A stretch of 64,000 nucleotides of DNA from Rhodospirillales bacterium (GTDB lineage Bacteria > Pseudomonadota > Alphaproteobacteria > Reyranellales > Reyranellaceae): assembly GCA_009377525.1 (NCBI GenBank), contig WHTW01000007.1, positions 34,711-98,710 of the forward strand, read 5' to 3'. The notes under the pieces were generated by a model, which saw only the letters and a program-made list of their open reading frames with translations, was not told the origin of the DNA and did not search any database. The translations under genes and the position numbers were made by a program. Positions 49,251-58,045 of this stretch are shown here, one piece after another. Numbering within the stretch: position 1 is the stretch's first letter; every line of letters begins with the position of its first letter.

Positions 49251-50155
49251 GCACCGACGTCGGCGACCATGCGCTTCGCCATCGCGGCGTCGGGATAGAC
49301 GCCCAGGCCCGCCTGCACGTTGTCGCGCATGTGCTCGGGCTTGCTGGTGCCGGGGATGACGCAGGTCACCGCCGGGTTGGCCAGCACGAACTTCAACAGA
49401 ACCTGCGCCCAGCTCGTGCAGCCGATCTCGCCAGCCCAGTCCGGCAGCTTGCGCGGCAGAAGCTTGCGCAAGAGCCCGCCGCCGCCGAACGGCTGGTTGA
49501 CGATCACGGCGATGCCGCGCTCGATGGCGAGCGGCAGCAGGCGGCGTTCGACGGCGCGGTCGTCGAGGGCGTAGTTCAGCTGCACGAAGTCCCACTTCTC
49601 GGCACGCATCACCGATTCGAGCTCGTCGTGGGCGCTTTTCGTGTAGTGCGTGATGCCGAGATAGCGGATGCGCTTCTCGGCCTTCCAGGCGCGCAGGGTC
49701 GGCAGATGGGCGCGCCAGTCGAGCAGGTTGTGGATCTGCATCAGCTCGACGTGGTCGGTCTTGAGCAGCGCCAGCGACCGGGTCATCTGCTCGATCCCGC
49801 TGTCGCGGCCCGACGTCCATACCTTGGTGGCGATGAAGGCCTTGTTGCGTGTGCCAGCCGCCGCCAGCAGGTCGCCGACCACGCCCTCGGCCGCGCCGTA
49901 CATCGGCGAGGTGTCGATCACCGAGCCGCCCGCCGCGAACAGCACGGCAAGCACCTCGGCGAGCGGCGCGCGCTCCTCGGGACGGCGGCCGACGTCGAAG
50001 GTCCGCCAGGTGCCGCAGCCGACGACGGGCAGCATCTCGCCCGAGGAGGGGATCTTGCGTTGATGCATGCGGGCTCCCGTCTGCGCGCCCGCGCGTCCCG
50101 CCGCCAACACGGTGGCGCCGGCAAGTCCCAGCAGGGTAGAGCGCGTCAAGGTCAT
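49247..50155 (-). CDS. Exported aldo/keto reductase family protein
   Basis: 302 residues from ATG 50155. A leader (TRSTLLGLAGATVLAAGRAGAQ) precedes an AKR barrel: VIDTSPMYGAAEGVVGDLL holds the catalytic Asp-Tyr, IATKVW the Lys and MQIHNLLDW the His, with IPGTSKPEHMRDN for NADP binding. A leader on this normally cytosolic fold is uncommon but known. It starts 1 bp after the stop of the large upstream gene, so the two form an operon. Confidence 0.85.
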   Translation of the reverse strand: MTLTRSTLLGLAGATVLAAGRAGAQTGARMHQRKIPSSGEMLPVVGCGTWRTFDVGRRPEERAPLAEVLAVLFAAGGSVIDTSPMYGAAEGVVGDLLAAAGTRNKAFIATKVWTSGRDSGIEQMTRSLALLKTDHVELMQIHNLLDWRAHLPTLRAWKAEKRIRYLGITHYTKSAHDELESVMRAEKWDFVQLNYALDDRAVERRLLPLAIERGIAVIVNQPFGGGGLLRKLLPRKLPDWAGEIGCTSWAQVLLKFVLANPAVTCVIPGTSKPEHMRDNVQAGLGVYPDAAMAKRMVADVGA

Positions 50156-50156
50156 G

Positions 50157-53100
50157 TCACGCCAGGGAGATCTGGAAGGCCTGTCCGGCGACCCGGACAT
50201 CGGCAGGACGTCCATTCAGGGTCACGCTCGGCGGCTCGGCAAGTCCCGAGATCGTGAAGGACCTGGCGGCATCACCCTCCTGCCCGGGTTTCAGCGCATG
50301 GCTGATGTCGCAGGCCTTCTCCCACGGCCGGTATTCGACGCGCAGCAGCCCGACCTTGCCGTCGGCGCGGAAGGTGACGCCGTCGCGCGCGGTAAGGCTG
50401 AAGGCCTGCAGGTCGGGCAGCGGATTGTAGCCCACCACCGCGCCGCTCACCGGATCGGCGATCAGGTAGGCCTTGCGGCCGGGGTCGGTGATCAGCACCG
50501 CGCCCGCCTTCTCGAGACGCCCGGTCGTGCCCTGTTGCGCCCAGCTCGTGTCGCGCTCCAGCCCGGCCGGCAGGTAGGGCCAGTCGCCATTCAGCCGCCG
50601 GTAGGGGATGGCGCGCTCCTGGGCGCCGGGATCGATCGGGAAATGACCATTGTCGGACTGACCGAAGTCCGTGGTGAAACCCGCCTCCAGGAGATCGCCG
50701 CCGCTGCGATAGGCGACGTCGAGCTGGCGCTTGCTCTCGTTCCAGTCCGCCTTGAGCGTGGCCGCGTCGATGTGGCGGACGAAGGCCTCGAAACTGCCGT
50801 GGCTCTGGGCGTCGCCCATCTCCAGCACCAGGCCGCCATAGGTGCGGCTGGTGACCGCCCTGAGGTCGAGGCTTTTGGGCGCGATCGGCTGGTCGCGCCT
50901 GAGGTTGAACATCGAGATCGTGAGCGCCGGCGCCACCATGGCGCCAGTCGGCTCGGCCTTGCCGGCGATGCCGGCCGCGACCTCGATCTCGACGTCGCGG
51001 CCGAGATCGGACGCCGGCAACGGCAGGATGGCGAGATAGCTCACGCCGTCATGGATGAGGATGCGCTGGCCGGCCTTGAGGCGATGCGGAAAGGACTCGA
51101 TCTTCCTGCCGTCGGCATACAGCACCCAGCTCCTGGGCTGCGAGAAATTCCACAGCCCGACGACGGTCGCGAGCCGCGTCACGCCTTCTTCTCCCAGCGC
51201 GGCCAAAAGCTTGTCGCGGCTGGTGTGCGGCTTGGCGAAGATGATGGCGCGGTTGCGGCTCTGGAAGGTGAGCGTCAGGCCGGCCGCGCCGGCGATGCCC
51301 TCGCGGGTCGTCGTGAGGTCGGGCTCGTTGGCCGCGTAGCGCACCGTGAGCGTGCCGAGATCCTCCAGGCGCGTCGCCACTATGGCCTCGCGCACCCACT
51401 GGCCTAAAACATCGACCGTGCGGCCGCGGATGTCGGTGCTGGCGAGCCCATGCCAGGCGCCGAGCCAGGCGCGCCGCCACAGGGGCGGCTTGAAGTAGCC
51501 ACGTATGGTCTCGGCCGAGGTCTCCTCGAACGGCACCGGCTTGTCGTCGATCAGGCCCGCCACCCAGTCCGGCGTCCACGGCGAATGCAGGCTCTGGATC
51601 GCCGCGCGACCGGGCGGGAAGTCGTAGCCCCATATCGGCATGCCCTCCGCCGTCGCGTCGGCCCGTTCGTCGAGATAGTTTGCCGCGCCCGTCCTGGACG
51701 ACGCATGCACTGCCCCATAGACACCGTCCTGCTCGACCAGCACGCCGCTGATGCGCGCCCGCCCCGACGAGGAGACGAAGCGGCGCAGCTTGGGATGATG
51801 CACGCTGACAAGCATCTCCATGGTGCGATCGACCAGGATACGGCCCATCAGCCGGTCGATCGGCAGTGGCGCGTAGTCGGCGAACATCTTCTGCGCGCTG
51901 AGCGTGATCGAGAGATAATAGTGGTCGAGCATCTCCTGCGTCGTGCCGTCCAGGAACGCCCAGAAGCGCAGCGGCAGGGTTTCCAGCCCGTGGCGACCGT
52001 CGGCCATGGGATACGCGCCGTCGATCATGGCGCCGCCCAGCAGCGCGCCCATGGCGGCGGTGTGGTTGAAGTTCTGGGTGCTGACCGCGAAGTTGTAGCC
52101 GTCGCGGAAGAACGAGGCGCGGCCACGCCAGTCGTGGTTGCGCCGCCAATAGTCGATGGCGTCACGGCTCTGCGGATGGACGAAGGCGCTGGTCTCGAGG
52201 TCGGGCTGCAGCCAAGCCCGCCAGTAGTTCTTCATGTGATCCTGCACCGGCGCCGGCAGGAGATCGCGGAACACGTGCCAGACCAGCAGCTCGTCGGCGA
52301 TGCCCCAGCCCAGCCAGTAGCGCGGCGGCATTGCCAGCACCTCGCGCAGCCGGCCCTGGTAGGCCTTGTAGCTTTCGTCGCCCGCGACGTTGGACCAGTT
52401 GCTGACCCGATCGCCGCCGACCTTGTGCAGTTCGCCGATGCGTTCGAGCTGCCAGTCGGGTCGCCCCTGCAGGCCGGGTGCGAGGGCGCGCGCCGCCCGC
52501 GCGACGATCTGCTGCGGCGTGAACATCACCGCGGTCGGCCGCGAGCCGTCGGCGGTGAGCAACGCCTTGCGGTCCAGCCGCTCCGGCATGGTGACGGCGA
52601 CGATACCGCCACCCGTGATCGGCCGGCAGGTCAGCAGCAGCCGCGGATTGGTGAAGCTGAGCCCATGGCCGCCGGTCGGCATCGCCCATTCGTAGGCGTC
52701 GGCCTGGCGATAGCGCGAATCGTAGGTCTCGACCTTACGCAGCAGGAAGCCGCACTGTTCGAGCATCAGCAGTCGCGCACCGGCCTCTTTGGCCAAGACG
52801 TCGGTCGCCAGCAGGCGGGTGATGTCGAAGCGCGCCTCGCGCGCCGACACCGACAGCTCCTGCGGTTCCATCAGGTCGGCGTAGCGGTCGCGCTCGAGGT
52901 CGGTGGCGCCATAGCGCGCCCAGTAGCGGCGGCGGTTGACGCTGGCATTGAAGGTCGGCCCGGTCGCCTTGTCGGCGATCCACGGTTGGCGCAGGGGCCA
53001 GGCATGGACATGCCAGGTCGGCGGATTCTCGGTCCATGGCTTCCGGCCAAGCCCTTCGCGGCAGGTGTAGCCGCTCGGCAGGATCTCATAGCCGTCGTAC

Positions 53101-53384
53101 TGCAACGACAGCTCGGCCTTGAGCAGGACCTTTCCCTTGCGCAGCAGGATGGCGATGGTGTCGGCGGCGTCGGGAAAGCGCAGCAGCACCGAGCGGTGCA
53201 CGGCATCGACCGTGCGGCCGCCCATGATCGGCGTGTCCCATTCGCGGCCGTCGATGGTCGCGGTCTCGCTGTCGGCGACTTCGAACAGCTCCTCGCCGCG
53301 TGCCTGCGCTGACAGCGGCAACGCGCTCGCGCCGGCGGCTGTTACCGCGCGCAAAAATCTTGCCCGTGTCAATCGAAGGGACAT
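50157..53384 (-). CDS. Very large exported protein of unknown function
   Basis: 1075 residues with a signal-like N-terminus (RARFLRAVTAAGASALPLSAQARG). Residues about 45-170 read like a jelly-roll module (VDAVHRSVLLRFPDAADTIAILLRKGKVLLKAELSLQYDGYE). The middle (about 320-520) is Trp/His-rich and helical, with STQNFNHTAAMGALLGGAMIDG, as in alpha/alpha-barrel sugar-active enzymes. The C-terminus is beta-rich (TLTVRYAANEPDLTTT... and VTLNGRPADVRVAGQAFQISL). The layout resembles polysaccharide lyases or hydrolases, but no catalytic signature was identified and no name is offered. Confidence 0.7.
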   Translation of the reverse strand: MSLRLTRARFLRAVTAAGASALPLSAQARGEELFEVADSETATIDGREWDTPIMGGRTVDAVHRSVLLRFPDAADTIAILLRKGKVLLKAELSLQYDGYEILPSGYTCREGLGRKPWTENPPTWHVHAWPLRQPWIADKATGPTFNASVNRRRYWARYGATDLERDRYADLMEPQELSVSAREARFDITRLLATDVLAKEAGARLLMLEQCGFLLRKVETYDSRYRQADAYEWAMPTGGHGLSFTNPRLLLTCRPITGGGIVAVTMPERLDRKALLTADGSRPTAVMFTPQQIVARAARALAPGLQGRPDWQLERIGELHKVGGDRVSNWSNVAGDESYKAYQGRLREVLAMPPRYWLGWGIADELLVWHVFRDLLPAPVQDHMKNYWRAWLQPDLETSAFVHPQSRDAIDYWRRNHDWRGRASFFRDGYNFAVSTQNFNHTAAMGALLGGAMIDGAYPMADGRHGLETLPLRFWAFLDGTTQEMLDHYYLSITLSAQKMFADYAPLPIDRLMGRILVDRTMEMLVSVHHPKLRRFVSSSGRARISGVLVEQDGVYGAVHASSRTGAANYLDERADATAEGMPIWGYDFPPGRAAIQSLHSPWTPDWVAGLIDDKPVPFEETSAETIRGYFKPPLWRRAWLGAWHGLASTDIRGRTVDVLGQWVREAIVATRLEDLGTLTVRYAANEPDLTTTREGIAGAAGLTLTFQSRNRAIIFAKPHTSRDKLLAALGEEGVTRLATVVGLWNFSQPRSWVLYADGRKIESFPHRLKAGQRILIHDGVSYLAILPLPASDLGRDVEIEVAAGIAGKAEPTGAMVAPALTISMFNLRRDQPIAPKSLDLRAVTSRTYGGLVLEMGDAQSHGSFEAFVRHIDAATLKADWNESKRQLDVAYRSGGDLLEAGFTTDFGQSDNGHFPIDPGAQERAIPYRRLNGDWPYLPAGLERDTSWAQQGTTGRLEKAGAVLITDPGRKAYLIADPVSGAVVGYNPLPDLQAFSLTARDGVTFRADGKVGLLRVEYRPWEKACDISHALKPGQEGDAARSFTISGLAEPPSVTLNGRPADVRVAGQAFQISLA

Positions 53385-53558
53385 CGCGTGGTCATTCTTT
53401 CGTCATGTGCGGCAGAGCGCCAGCGCGGAAAAATTCCGAGCGCCACATTGATGCCGCACGGTCGCTATTTGCTCGTGCTCTCGACGGATTCGGCAACCTC
53501 CACCATTGCGGTTCGTCTGTTCGTGACCATGTCGGTGAGGACAAGGGAGATCAGCCCC

Positions 53559-53819
53559 ATGATCCAACACACTGTCCAACATCACCTGTCCGAACCCTTC
53601 GTCGTCGAGGTCTGGGGCAAACTTGCCGGCGTTGTTCTGAAGGAAGGCGATGCCTTCCGCTTCCATGCCATTGCCCCGCCGTTCCTCGAGCTGGACGGCG
53701 CGGAGTTCGCCAAGCCCGGCCTCGCCAGGCTGGCGGCGGCGCGGCTCGACCCTCATACTCGCGATGGCGGACGCTCCTTGGGCTGGGCCAGCCATTGGGC
53801 GAGCAGCCGGCCATTGTGA
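53559..53819 (+). CDS. Small protein of unknown function
   Basis: 86 residues. HLSEPFVVEVWGKLAGVVLKEGDAFRFHAIAPPFLELDGAEF is a compact predicted beta domain seen as short hypotheticals in alphaproteobacteria. ATG 53559 follows AAGGGAGA at good spacing; the frame upstream to 53388 lacks this. Its last 67 bp overlap the convergent WYL regulator gene, so the C-terminus may be extended by chance. Confidence 0.5.
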   Translation: MIQHTVQHHLSEPFVVEVWGKLAGVVLKEGDAFRFHAIAPPFLELDGAEFAKPGLARLAAARLDPHTRDGGRSLGWASHWASSRPL

Positions 53820-54448
53820 TCCTGGAAACGCGCTGCCAGCATGTGTGAGCTGGTGATGCGCTCGACCCGGAAGTTACGCAGGTCCTTTCGCAGCTCGCAC
53901 CAGGCGCCGACCAGGCTGACATCCACGTAGTAGGCCATGGCGAGCGGCCAGATCGTGCGCCGCGTGCGATGGCCCTTCTCGTCGACATAGGCGACGCGCA
54001 GCTTGCGCCGGTCGCGGATGGCGGCGCGCATCTGGGCCATGTCGACTTTGGGTTGGGCAGCGTCGCCGCGCGACACATAGACGGGCGCGTCGGCGACGTG
54101 GACACGCAGGCTTTCCGGCAGCACCACCGTCACCTTGTCGAGCACCCGCGCCGCCGCGTGTTGCAGTTCTGAGTCGCGTACGCGTTGGATCATGCGGGCG
54201 CCGACGGCAATCGCCTCGATCTCGTCGATGGTGAACATCAGGGGCGGCAAGTCGAAGCCCTTGCGCAGCACATAGCCCAGCCCGGGCGCGCCCTCGATCG
54301 GCACGCGGCGCGCCTGCAGGGTCGCCACGTCGCGATAGATCGTGCGCACCGTGACCTCCAGTTCCTCGGCAAGGGTGGCCGCCGTCACCGGCTTCTTGGC
54401 GGTGCGGAGGACTTGTATGACGTCGAACAGGCGGTCGGCGCGGCGCAT
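53753..54448 (-). CDS. YafY-type transcriptional regulator (HTH_11 + WYL)
   Basis: 231 residues. N-terminal winged helix: RADRLFDVIQVLRTAKKPVTAATLAEELEVTVRTIYRDVATLQ (in pieces). Then GAPGLGYVLRKGFDLPPLMFTIDEIEAI and a WYL-type domain with VAYVDEKGHRTRRTIWPLAMAYYVDVSLVGAWCELRKDLRNFRVERI. A ligand-responsive regulator of neighbouring genes. It is divergent from the EamA exporter, 46 bp apart, which is its likely target. Confidence 0.88.
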   Translation of the reverse strand: MRRADRLFDVIQVLRTAKKPVTAATLAEELEVTVRTIYRDVATLQARRVPIEGAPGLGYVLRKGFDLPPLMFTIDEIEAIAVGARMIQRVRDSELQHAAARVLDKVTVVLPESLRVHVADAPVYVSRGDAAQPKVDMAQMRAAIRDRRKLRVAYVDEKGHRTRRTIWPLAMAYYVDVSLVGAWCELRKDLRNFRVERITSSHMLAARFQDHNGRLLAQWLAQPKERPPSRV

Positions 54449-54494
54449 GCTCCTGACATAACGCTGTCAGGAGGGGTCCGCTAGTGTCCTGGTC

Positions 54495-55388
54495 ATGAGC
54501 ACCTTGGCGGATTCCTTCGTATATCGGCCCGCGCCGGCCGGCCGCTGGCAGGGCACCGTGCTGGTGCTGGTGTCGGCGTTCGCCTTCAGCACCGCCGGGC
54601 TCTTCACCCGTCTGGTCGAGACCGATGTCTGGACCATGTTGTTCTGGCGTGGCCTGTTCGGCGGCCTGCTGATTGCCGGCTACGTCGTATGGCGCGACGG
54701 TCCGCTGGCCATCGCCGCCCTGCGCCGCATCGGCCGGCCCGGCCTGGTCGCGGCCGGCTGCTCGACCGCGGCCACCATCTGCTTCATCAACGCCCTGCGC
54801 GAGACGTCGGTGGCCGACGTCCTGGTGATCAACGCCACGGCGCCGTTCATGACGGCGGCCATGGCCTGGGCCTGGACCGGCGTGCGCGAGCGCCGCACCA
54901 CGTTGTTGGCCAGCGGCATGGCGCTGCTGGGCGTCATCGTCATGGTCGTGCCGACGCTGGGCTCCGGTCGCCTGCTGGGCAACGGGCTGGCGCTTGCCAT
55001 GACGTTCCTGATCTCGGCCATGATGGTGGTGATGCGTCATCACCGCGATGTCTGCATGCTGCCCGCGGCGGCACTGTCGGCCTTCCTGTGCGCCCTCGTC
55101 GTATGGCCGTGGGCGTCGCCCGCCGCGGTGACGGCCGTCGACTTCGGCTGGCTGGTTCTGTTCGGCACGACGCAGTTCGGCCTGGGACAGCTCCTGCTCA
55201 CCCTCGGCTTGCGCTCGGTCTCGGCCACCCGCTCGGCCTTGATCGGCGCACTTGAGACGCCGCTCGCCCCCGCCATCGTGTGGCTGGTCCTGGGCGAGGT
55301 GCCGGCCCTTATGACCTGTCTCGGCGGCGCGATCGTGCTCGCGGCCGTCGTCGGGGATCTGCTGGCGACCAAGCAGAGGCCGCGATGA
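54495..55388 (+). CDS. EamA/DMT family transporter
   Basis: 297 residues, ten hydrophobic segments in two EamA halves: GTVLVLVSAFAFSTAGLFTRL and LGNGLALAMTFLISAMMVVM. The C-terminal half carries SATRSALIGALETPLAPAIVWLVLGEVP, the classic second EamA signature. An inner membrane metabolite exporter. It overlaps the following RidA gene by 4 bp (ATGA). Confidence 0.9.
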   Translation: MSTLADSFVYRPAPAGRWQGTVLVLVSAFAFSTAGLFTRLVETDVWTMLFWRGLFGGLLIAGYVVWRDGPLAIAALRRIGRPGLVAAGCSTAATICFINALRETSVADVLVINATAPFMTAAMAWAWTGVRERRTTLLASGMALLGVIVMVVPTLGSGRLLGNGLALAMTFLISAMMVVMRHHRDVCMLPAAALSAFLCALVVWPWASPAAVTAVDFGWLVLFGTTQFGLGQLLLTLGLRSVSATRSALIGALETPLAPAIVWLVLGEVPALMTCLGGAIVLAAVVGDLLATKQRPR

Positions 55389-55846
55389 CTGCCGAACAAC
55401 GGGTGAAAGAGCTCGGCCTCGACCTGCCGTCACCGCCCAAGTCCGCCGGCAACTATGTGGCCGGCGTGCAGACCGGCAACCTGCTGTTCCTGTCGGGCTG
55501 CGGGCCGCAACGTGCCGACGGCAGCTACGTGCTGGGCAAGCTCGGCGCCGATCTCGATGTCGCGCAGGGCTATGACGCGGCGCGCGTCGCGGGCCTCGCC
55601 ATGCTGGCGCGCATGCGTGCGCTCACGGGCTCGCTCGACCGCGTGGCCCGTGTCGTCAAGGCGCTGGGCATGGTCAATGCCGCGCCCGACTTCACCGAGC
55701 AGCCCAAGGTGATCAACGGCTTTTCCGATCTCATGGTCGAGGTCTTCGGCGAAAATGGCTGTGGCGCGCGCGCCGCCGTCGGCATGGCGACCTTGAGCGG
55801 CGGCATGGCGGTCGAAATCGAGATGGTGGTCGAGCTGAAGCCGTGA
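55385..55846 (+). CDS. RidA/YjgF family protein
   Basis: 153 residues. GNYVAGVQTGNLLFLSGCGPQ, LDRVARVVKALGMVNAAPDFTEQPKVINGFSDLMVEVFGENGCGARAAVGMATL (in pieces) is the RidA trimer fold, with the usual Arg before A-V-G. Some members deaminate reactive enamines and imines; the longer type seen here is less well characterised. Translationally coupled to the exporter upstream. Confidence 0.88.
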   Translation: MTAEQRVKELGLDLPSPPKSAGNYVAGVQTGNLLFLSGCGPQRADGSYVLGKLGADLDVAQGYDAARVAGLAMLARMRALTGSLDRVARVVKALGMVNAAPDFTEQPKVINGFSDLMVEVFGENGCGARAAVGMATLSGGMAVEIEMVVELKP

Positions 55847-55919
55847 TGCGGAAGGCGAGGAGTCGCCTCTGCCCAGCAACGCGCTAGATTGCCGGTCCTG
55901 CATTCATGGAGGGACACCG

Positions 55920-56474
55920 GTGATCAAGCGCAAGCAGCGCATTCCCATGCGCGATCTCGAGACCATGGCGGCGGAAGACCGCACGACGGTCGAGAAGAAC
56001 GCCATGAACGGCCAGGTCTTCAACATCTTCAAGGTGCTGGCCCATCATCCGCAGCTCGTGAAGCGCTGGACGCCGTTCGCCGGCCACATCCTCAGCAAGC
56101 AGACCCTGCCGTTCCGCGACCGCGAGCTCCTGATCCTGCGCATCGGCTGGCTGAACCAGGCCGAGTACGAGTTCGCCCAGCACGAGCTTATCGCCAGGCG
56201 CGGCGGCCTCACGGACGACGATATCGCGCGTCTGAGGGAAGGGCCGAAGGCCAAGGGCTGGAGCGAGCACGAGGCGGCGCTGCTGCAGGTCGCCGACGAC
56301 CTCTACGAGAACTCGGTGGTTTCCGATGCGACCTGGGCGACGCTCGCGAAGAAGTACTCGACCGAGCAGCTCATGGACGCCGTCTTCACCGTCGGCCAGT
56401 ACAATCTCGTCTCATGGGCGCTCAACAGCTTCGGCGTGCCGCTCGACGACTTCCTGCCGGGCGCGAAGAAGTAG
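55920..56474 (+). CDS. Carboxymuconolactone decarboxylase family protein
   Basis: 184 residues, start GTG 55920 with GGAGGG upstream. All-helical AhpD-like fold: HPQLVKRWTPFAGHILSKQTLPFRDRELLILRIGWLNQAEYEFAQHELIAR (in pieces). The redox CxxC of AhpD is absent (WLNQAEYEFAQH in its place), so it is not a peroxidase partner. Its role is unknown; relatives occur in aromatic or carboxymuconolactone metabolism. Confidence 0.85.
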   Translation: MIKRKQRIPMRDLETMAAEDRTTVEKNAMNGQVFNIFKVLAHHPQLVKRWTPFAGHILSKQTLPFRDRELLILRIGWLNQAEYEFAQHELIARRGGLTDDDIARLREGPKAKGWSEHEAALLQVADDLYENSVVSDATWATLAKKYSTEQLMDAVFTVGQYNLVSWALNSFGVPLDDFLPGAKK

Positions 56475-56485
56475 CTGCGGCGTTC

Positions 56486-56562
56486 ATGGTCTTCCGGACC
56501 GCCGGCCTCCGGCCGGCATCATGATCATGAGCCGGCCGGAGGCCGGCGGTCCAAAAGAGACC
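56486..56562. repeat. REP palindrome pair
   Basis: TGGTCTTCCGGACCGCCGGC ... centre CATCATGATCATGAG ... CCGGCGGTCC then AAAAGAGACC. The arms match the 19432 and 59150 copies (CCGGCCTCCGGCCGG). It lies between convergent genes. Confidence 0.75.
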
Positions 56563-57173
56563 TAGCCCATCCACTCCGTCGTATGCCGATCGCGCGACGG
56601 GCGCGCGATCTTGGGCGCGTCGGCTGGCAACGGCCTGGGCGTGCCGACGCCCAGGAAGCCGACCAGCCGGCTTGGCGCCTCGAAGCCCAGCCATTTGTTG
56701 ATCTGCGGATCGTAGCTGTTGGCGCCGGTCACCCACATGCCGCCATAGCCCAGCAGATGGATGGCGTTCAGCATGTTCATGGCGGCGGCACCCGCCGACA
56801 GCACCTGCTCGATCTCGGGAATGTTGCCCGCCTTCACCTCGACTCCGATCGCGATGATGAGCGGCGTGCGCGCCACCCAGGCGCGGGATTTCTCGCCCAT
56901 CGCCTGGCCGTTCGCGGGATCGCGGGCCAGCGCGGCCTGGGCGAGGCGGTCGGCCCAGGCTTGGCGCTGGTTGCCGCGGATCAGCACGAAGCGCCATGGC
57001 CGCAAACGTCCGTGATCGGGCGCGCGCAAGCCGGCATCGAGGATCAGGTCGAGCTCGGCGCCGTCCGGCGCCGGCTCCTGCAGGAGGTTCACGGATTGCC
57101 GCGACAGCAGCAGCTCGACGGCGCGCAGGCGCTCGTCGCGCTGGGCCGCCGTGGGGGCGAGGGCATGGTCCAT
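56562..57173 (-). CDS. Nitroreductase family protein (YdjA-like)
   Basis: 203 residues. SRQSVNLLQEPAPDGAELDLILDAGLRAPDHGRLRPWRFVLIRG (in pieces) is the FMN-binding N-terminal half. AAAMNMLNAIHLLGYGGMWVTGANSYDP and FLGVGTPRPLP follow. The short length and D-H-G-R-L-R-P-W-R pattern match YdjA, which reduces nitroaromatics. The stop abuts a REP pair. Confidence 0.88.
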   Translation of the reverse strand: MDHALAPTAAQRDERLRAVELLLSRQSVNLLQEPAPDGAELDLILDAGLRAPDHGRLRPWRFVLIRGNQRQAWADRLAQAALARDPANGQAMGEKSRAWVARTPLIIAIGVEVKAGNIPEIEQVLSAGAAAMNMLNAIHLLGYGGMWVTGANSYDPQINKWLGFEAPSRLVGFLGVGTPRPLPADAPKIARPSRDRHTTEWMG

Positions 57174-57285
57174 CCCATCAATATTGGACGGCCGATGCTC
57201 AAATGCAAGTGATTATCATTCGCCTATCCGGCGGCCACCGCCTTTCGCCCGGAACCGTTCACCCGCGGCATCAGGGAGGCACGCC

Positions 57286-57465
57286 ATGGCAGCCAAGCGC
57301 ACGGCCATCGCCCCGCGCGGCGACAAGCGATACATCCGCCGCGACGCCAAGGGCCGCATCACTGAAGGCGGCGACGCCGGCCGCTCGCTGTCGGCGGATC
57401 GCCGCGGCAAGGCCAGGACCAGGGCGAAGCCGGGCATGGGCGATCGCGGCGACCGACGCCGCTGA
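57286..57465 (+). CDS. Small basic conserved protein
   Basis: 59 residues. TAIAPRGDKRYIRRDAKGRITEGGDAGRSLSADRRGKARTRAKPG (in pieces) is a short, very basic pattern found in many alphaproteobacteria without known function. AGGGAGG precedes the ATG. Very close to the downstream DUF421 gene. Confidence 0.75.
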   Translation: MAAKRTAIAPRGDKRYIRRDAKGRITEGGDAGRSLSADRRGKARTRAKPGMGDRGDRRR

Positions 57466-57469
57466 CGAC

Positions 57470-57970
57470 ATGGATGCTCCTGAAGGTCGACTGGCATGCG
57501 GTCTTCACGCCCCGCATTCTCTACTCGAGCTCTTCCTGCACGGCACGATCATGTATCTCGTGATCTTCGTGCTGCCGCGCGTCGTCGTGCGCCGCCAGGT
57601 CGGCGGCATCGGCATGACCGATATCCTGGTGATCGTGCTGATCGCCGAGGTGACCGGCAACGGCATCTCCGACAATTTCCAGTCCGTCATCGAGAGCACC
57701 GTCCTGGTCGGCACCGTGCTCCTGTGGAACACGCTGATCGAATGGCCGCAGTCGCGCTATCCTGCCTTTGAGCGGCTTGTGCGCGACCGCAAGCTCAAGC
57801 TGATTGACAACGGCCGCATGCTGCGCCGGAACATGCGCGAGGAATTCGTCACGGTCGAGGAGCTGATGGCCCAGCTGCGCGAGAAGGGGCTGGAGGATTG
57901 CGGCGACGTCAAGGCGGCCCACATGGAGGCCGACGGCCGCATCAGCATCATCCGGCGCGACCGCAAATGA
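57470..57970 (+). CDS. DUF421 membrane protein, N-terminus probably frameshifted
   Basis: 166 residues as read. SLLELFLHGTIMYLVIFVLPRVVVRRQVGGIGMTDILVIVLIAEV (in pieces) and ERLVRDRKLKLIDNGRMLRRNMREEFVTVEELMAQLREKGL match DUF421 (YcaP/YetF-like) membrane proteins. The usual opening (D-W-H-x-x-F-x-P) exists one frame away, from ATG 57474: MLLKVDWHAVFTP, and then joins this frame near CCCC at 57515. The given start MDAPEGRLACG is therefore doubtful. Confidence 0.7.
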   Translation: MDAPEGRLACGLHAPHSLLELFLHGTIMYLVIFVLPRVVVRRQVGGIGMTDILVIVLIAEVTGNGISDNFQSVIESTVLVGTVLLWNTLIEWPQSRYPAFERLVRDRKLKLIDNGRMLRRNMREEFVTVEELMAQLREKGLEDCGDVKAAHMEADGRISIIRRDRK

Positions 57971-58045
57971 CCTTGCCCCGGCCGGCGGCGAGCCCGATCA
58001 TCCGGCCGAACAGTCCGGGGTCGCGTGGGCCCCGCCGGAGGAACC

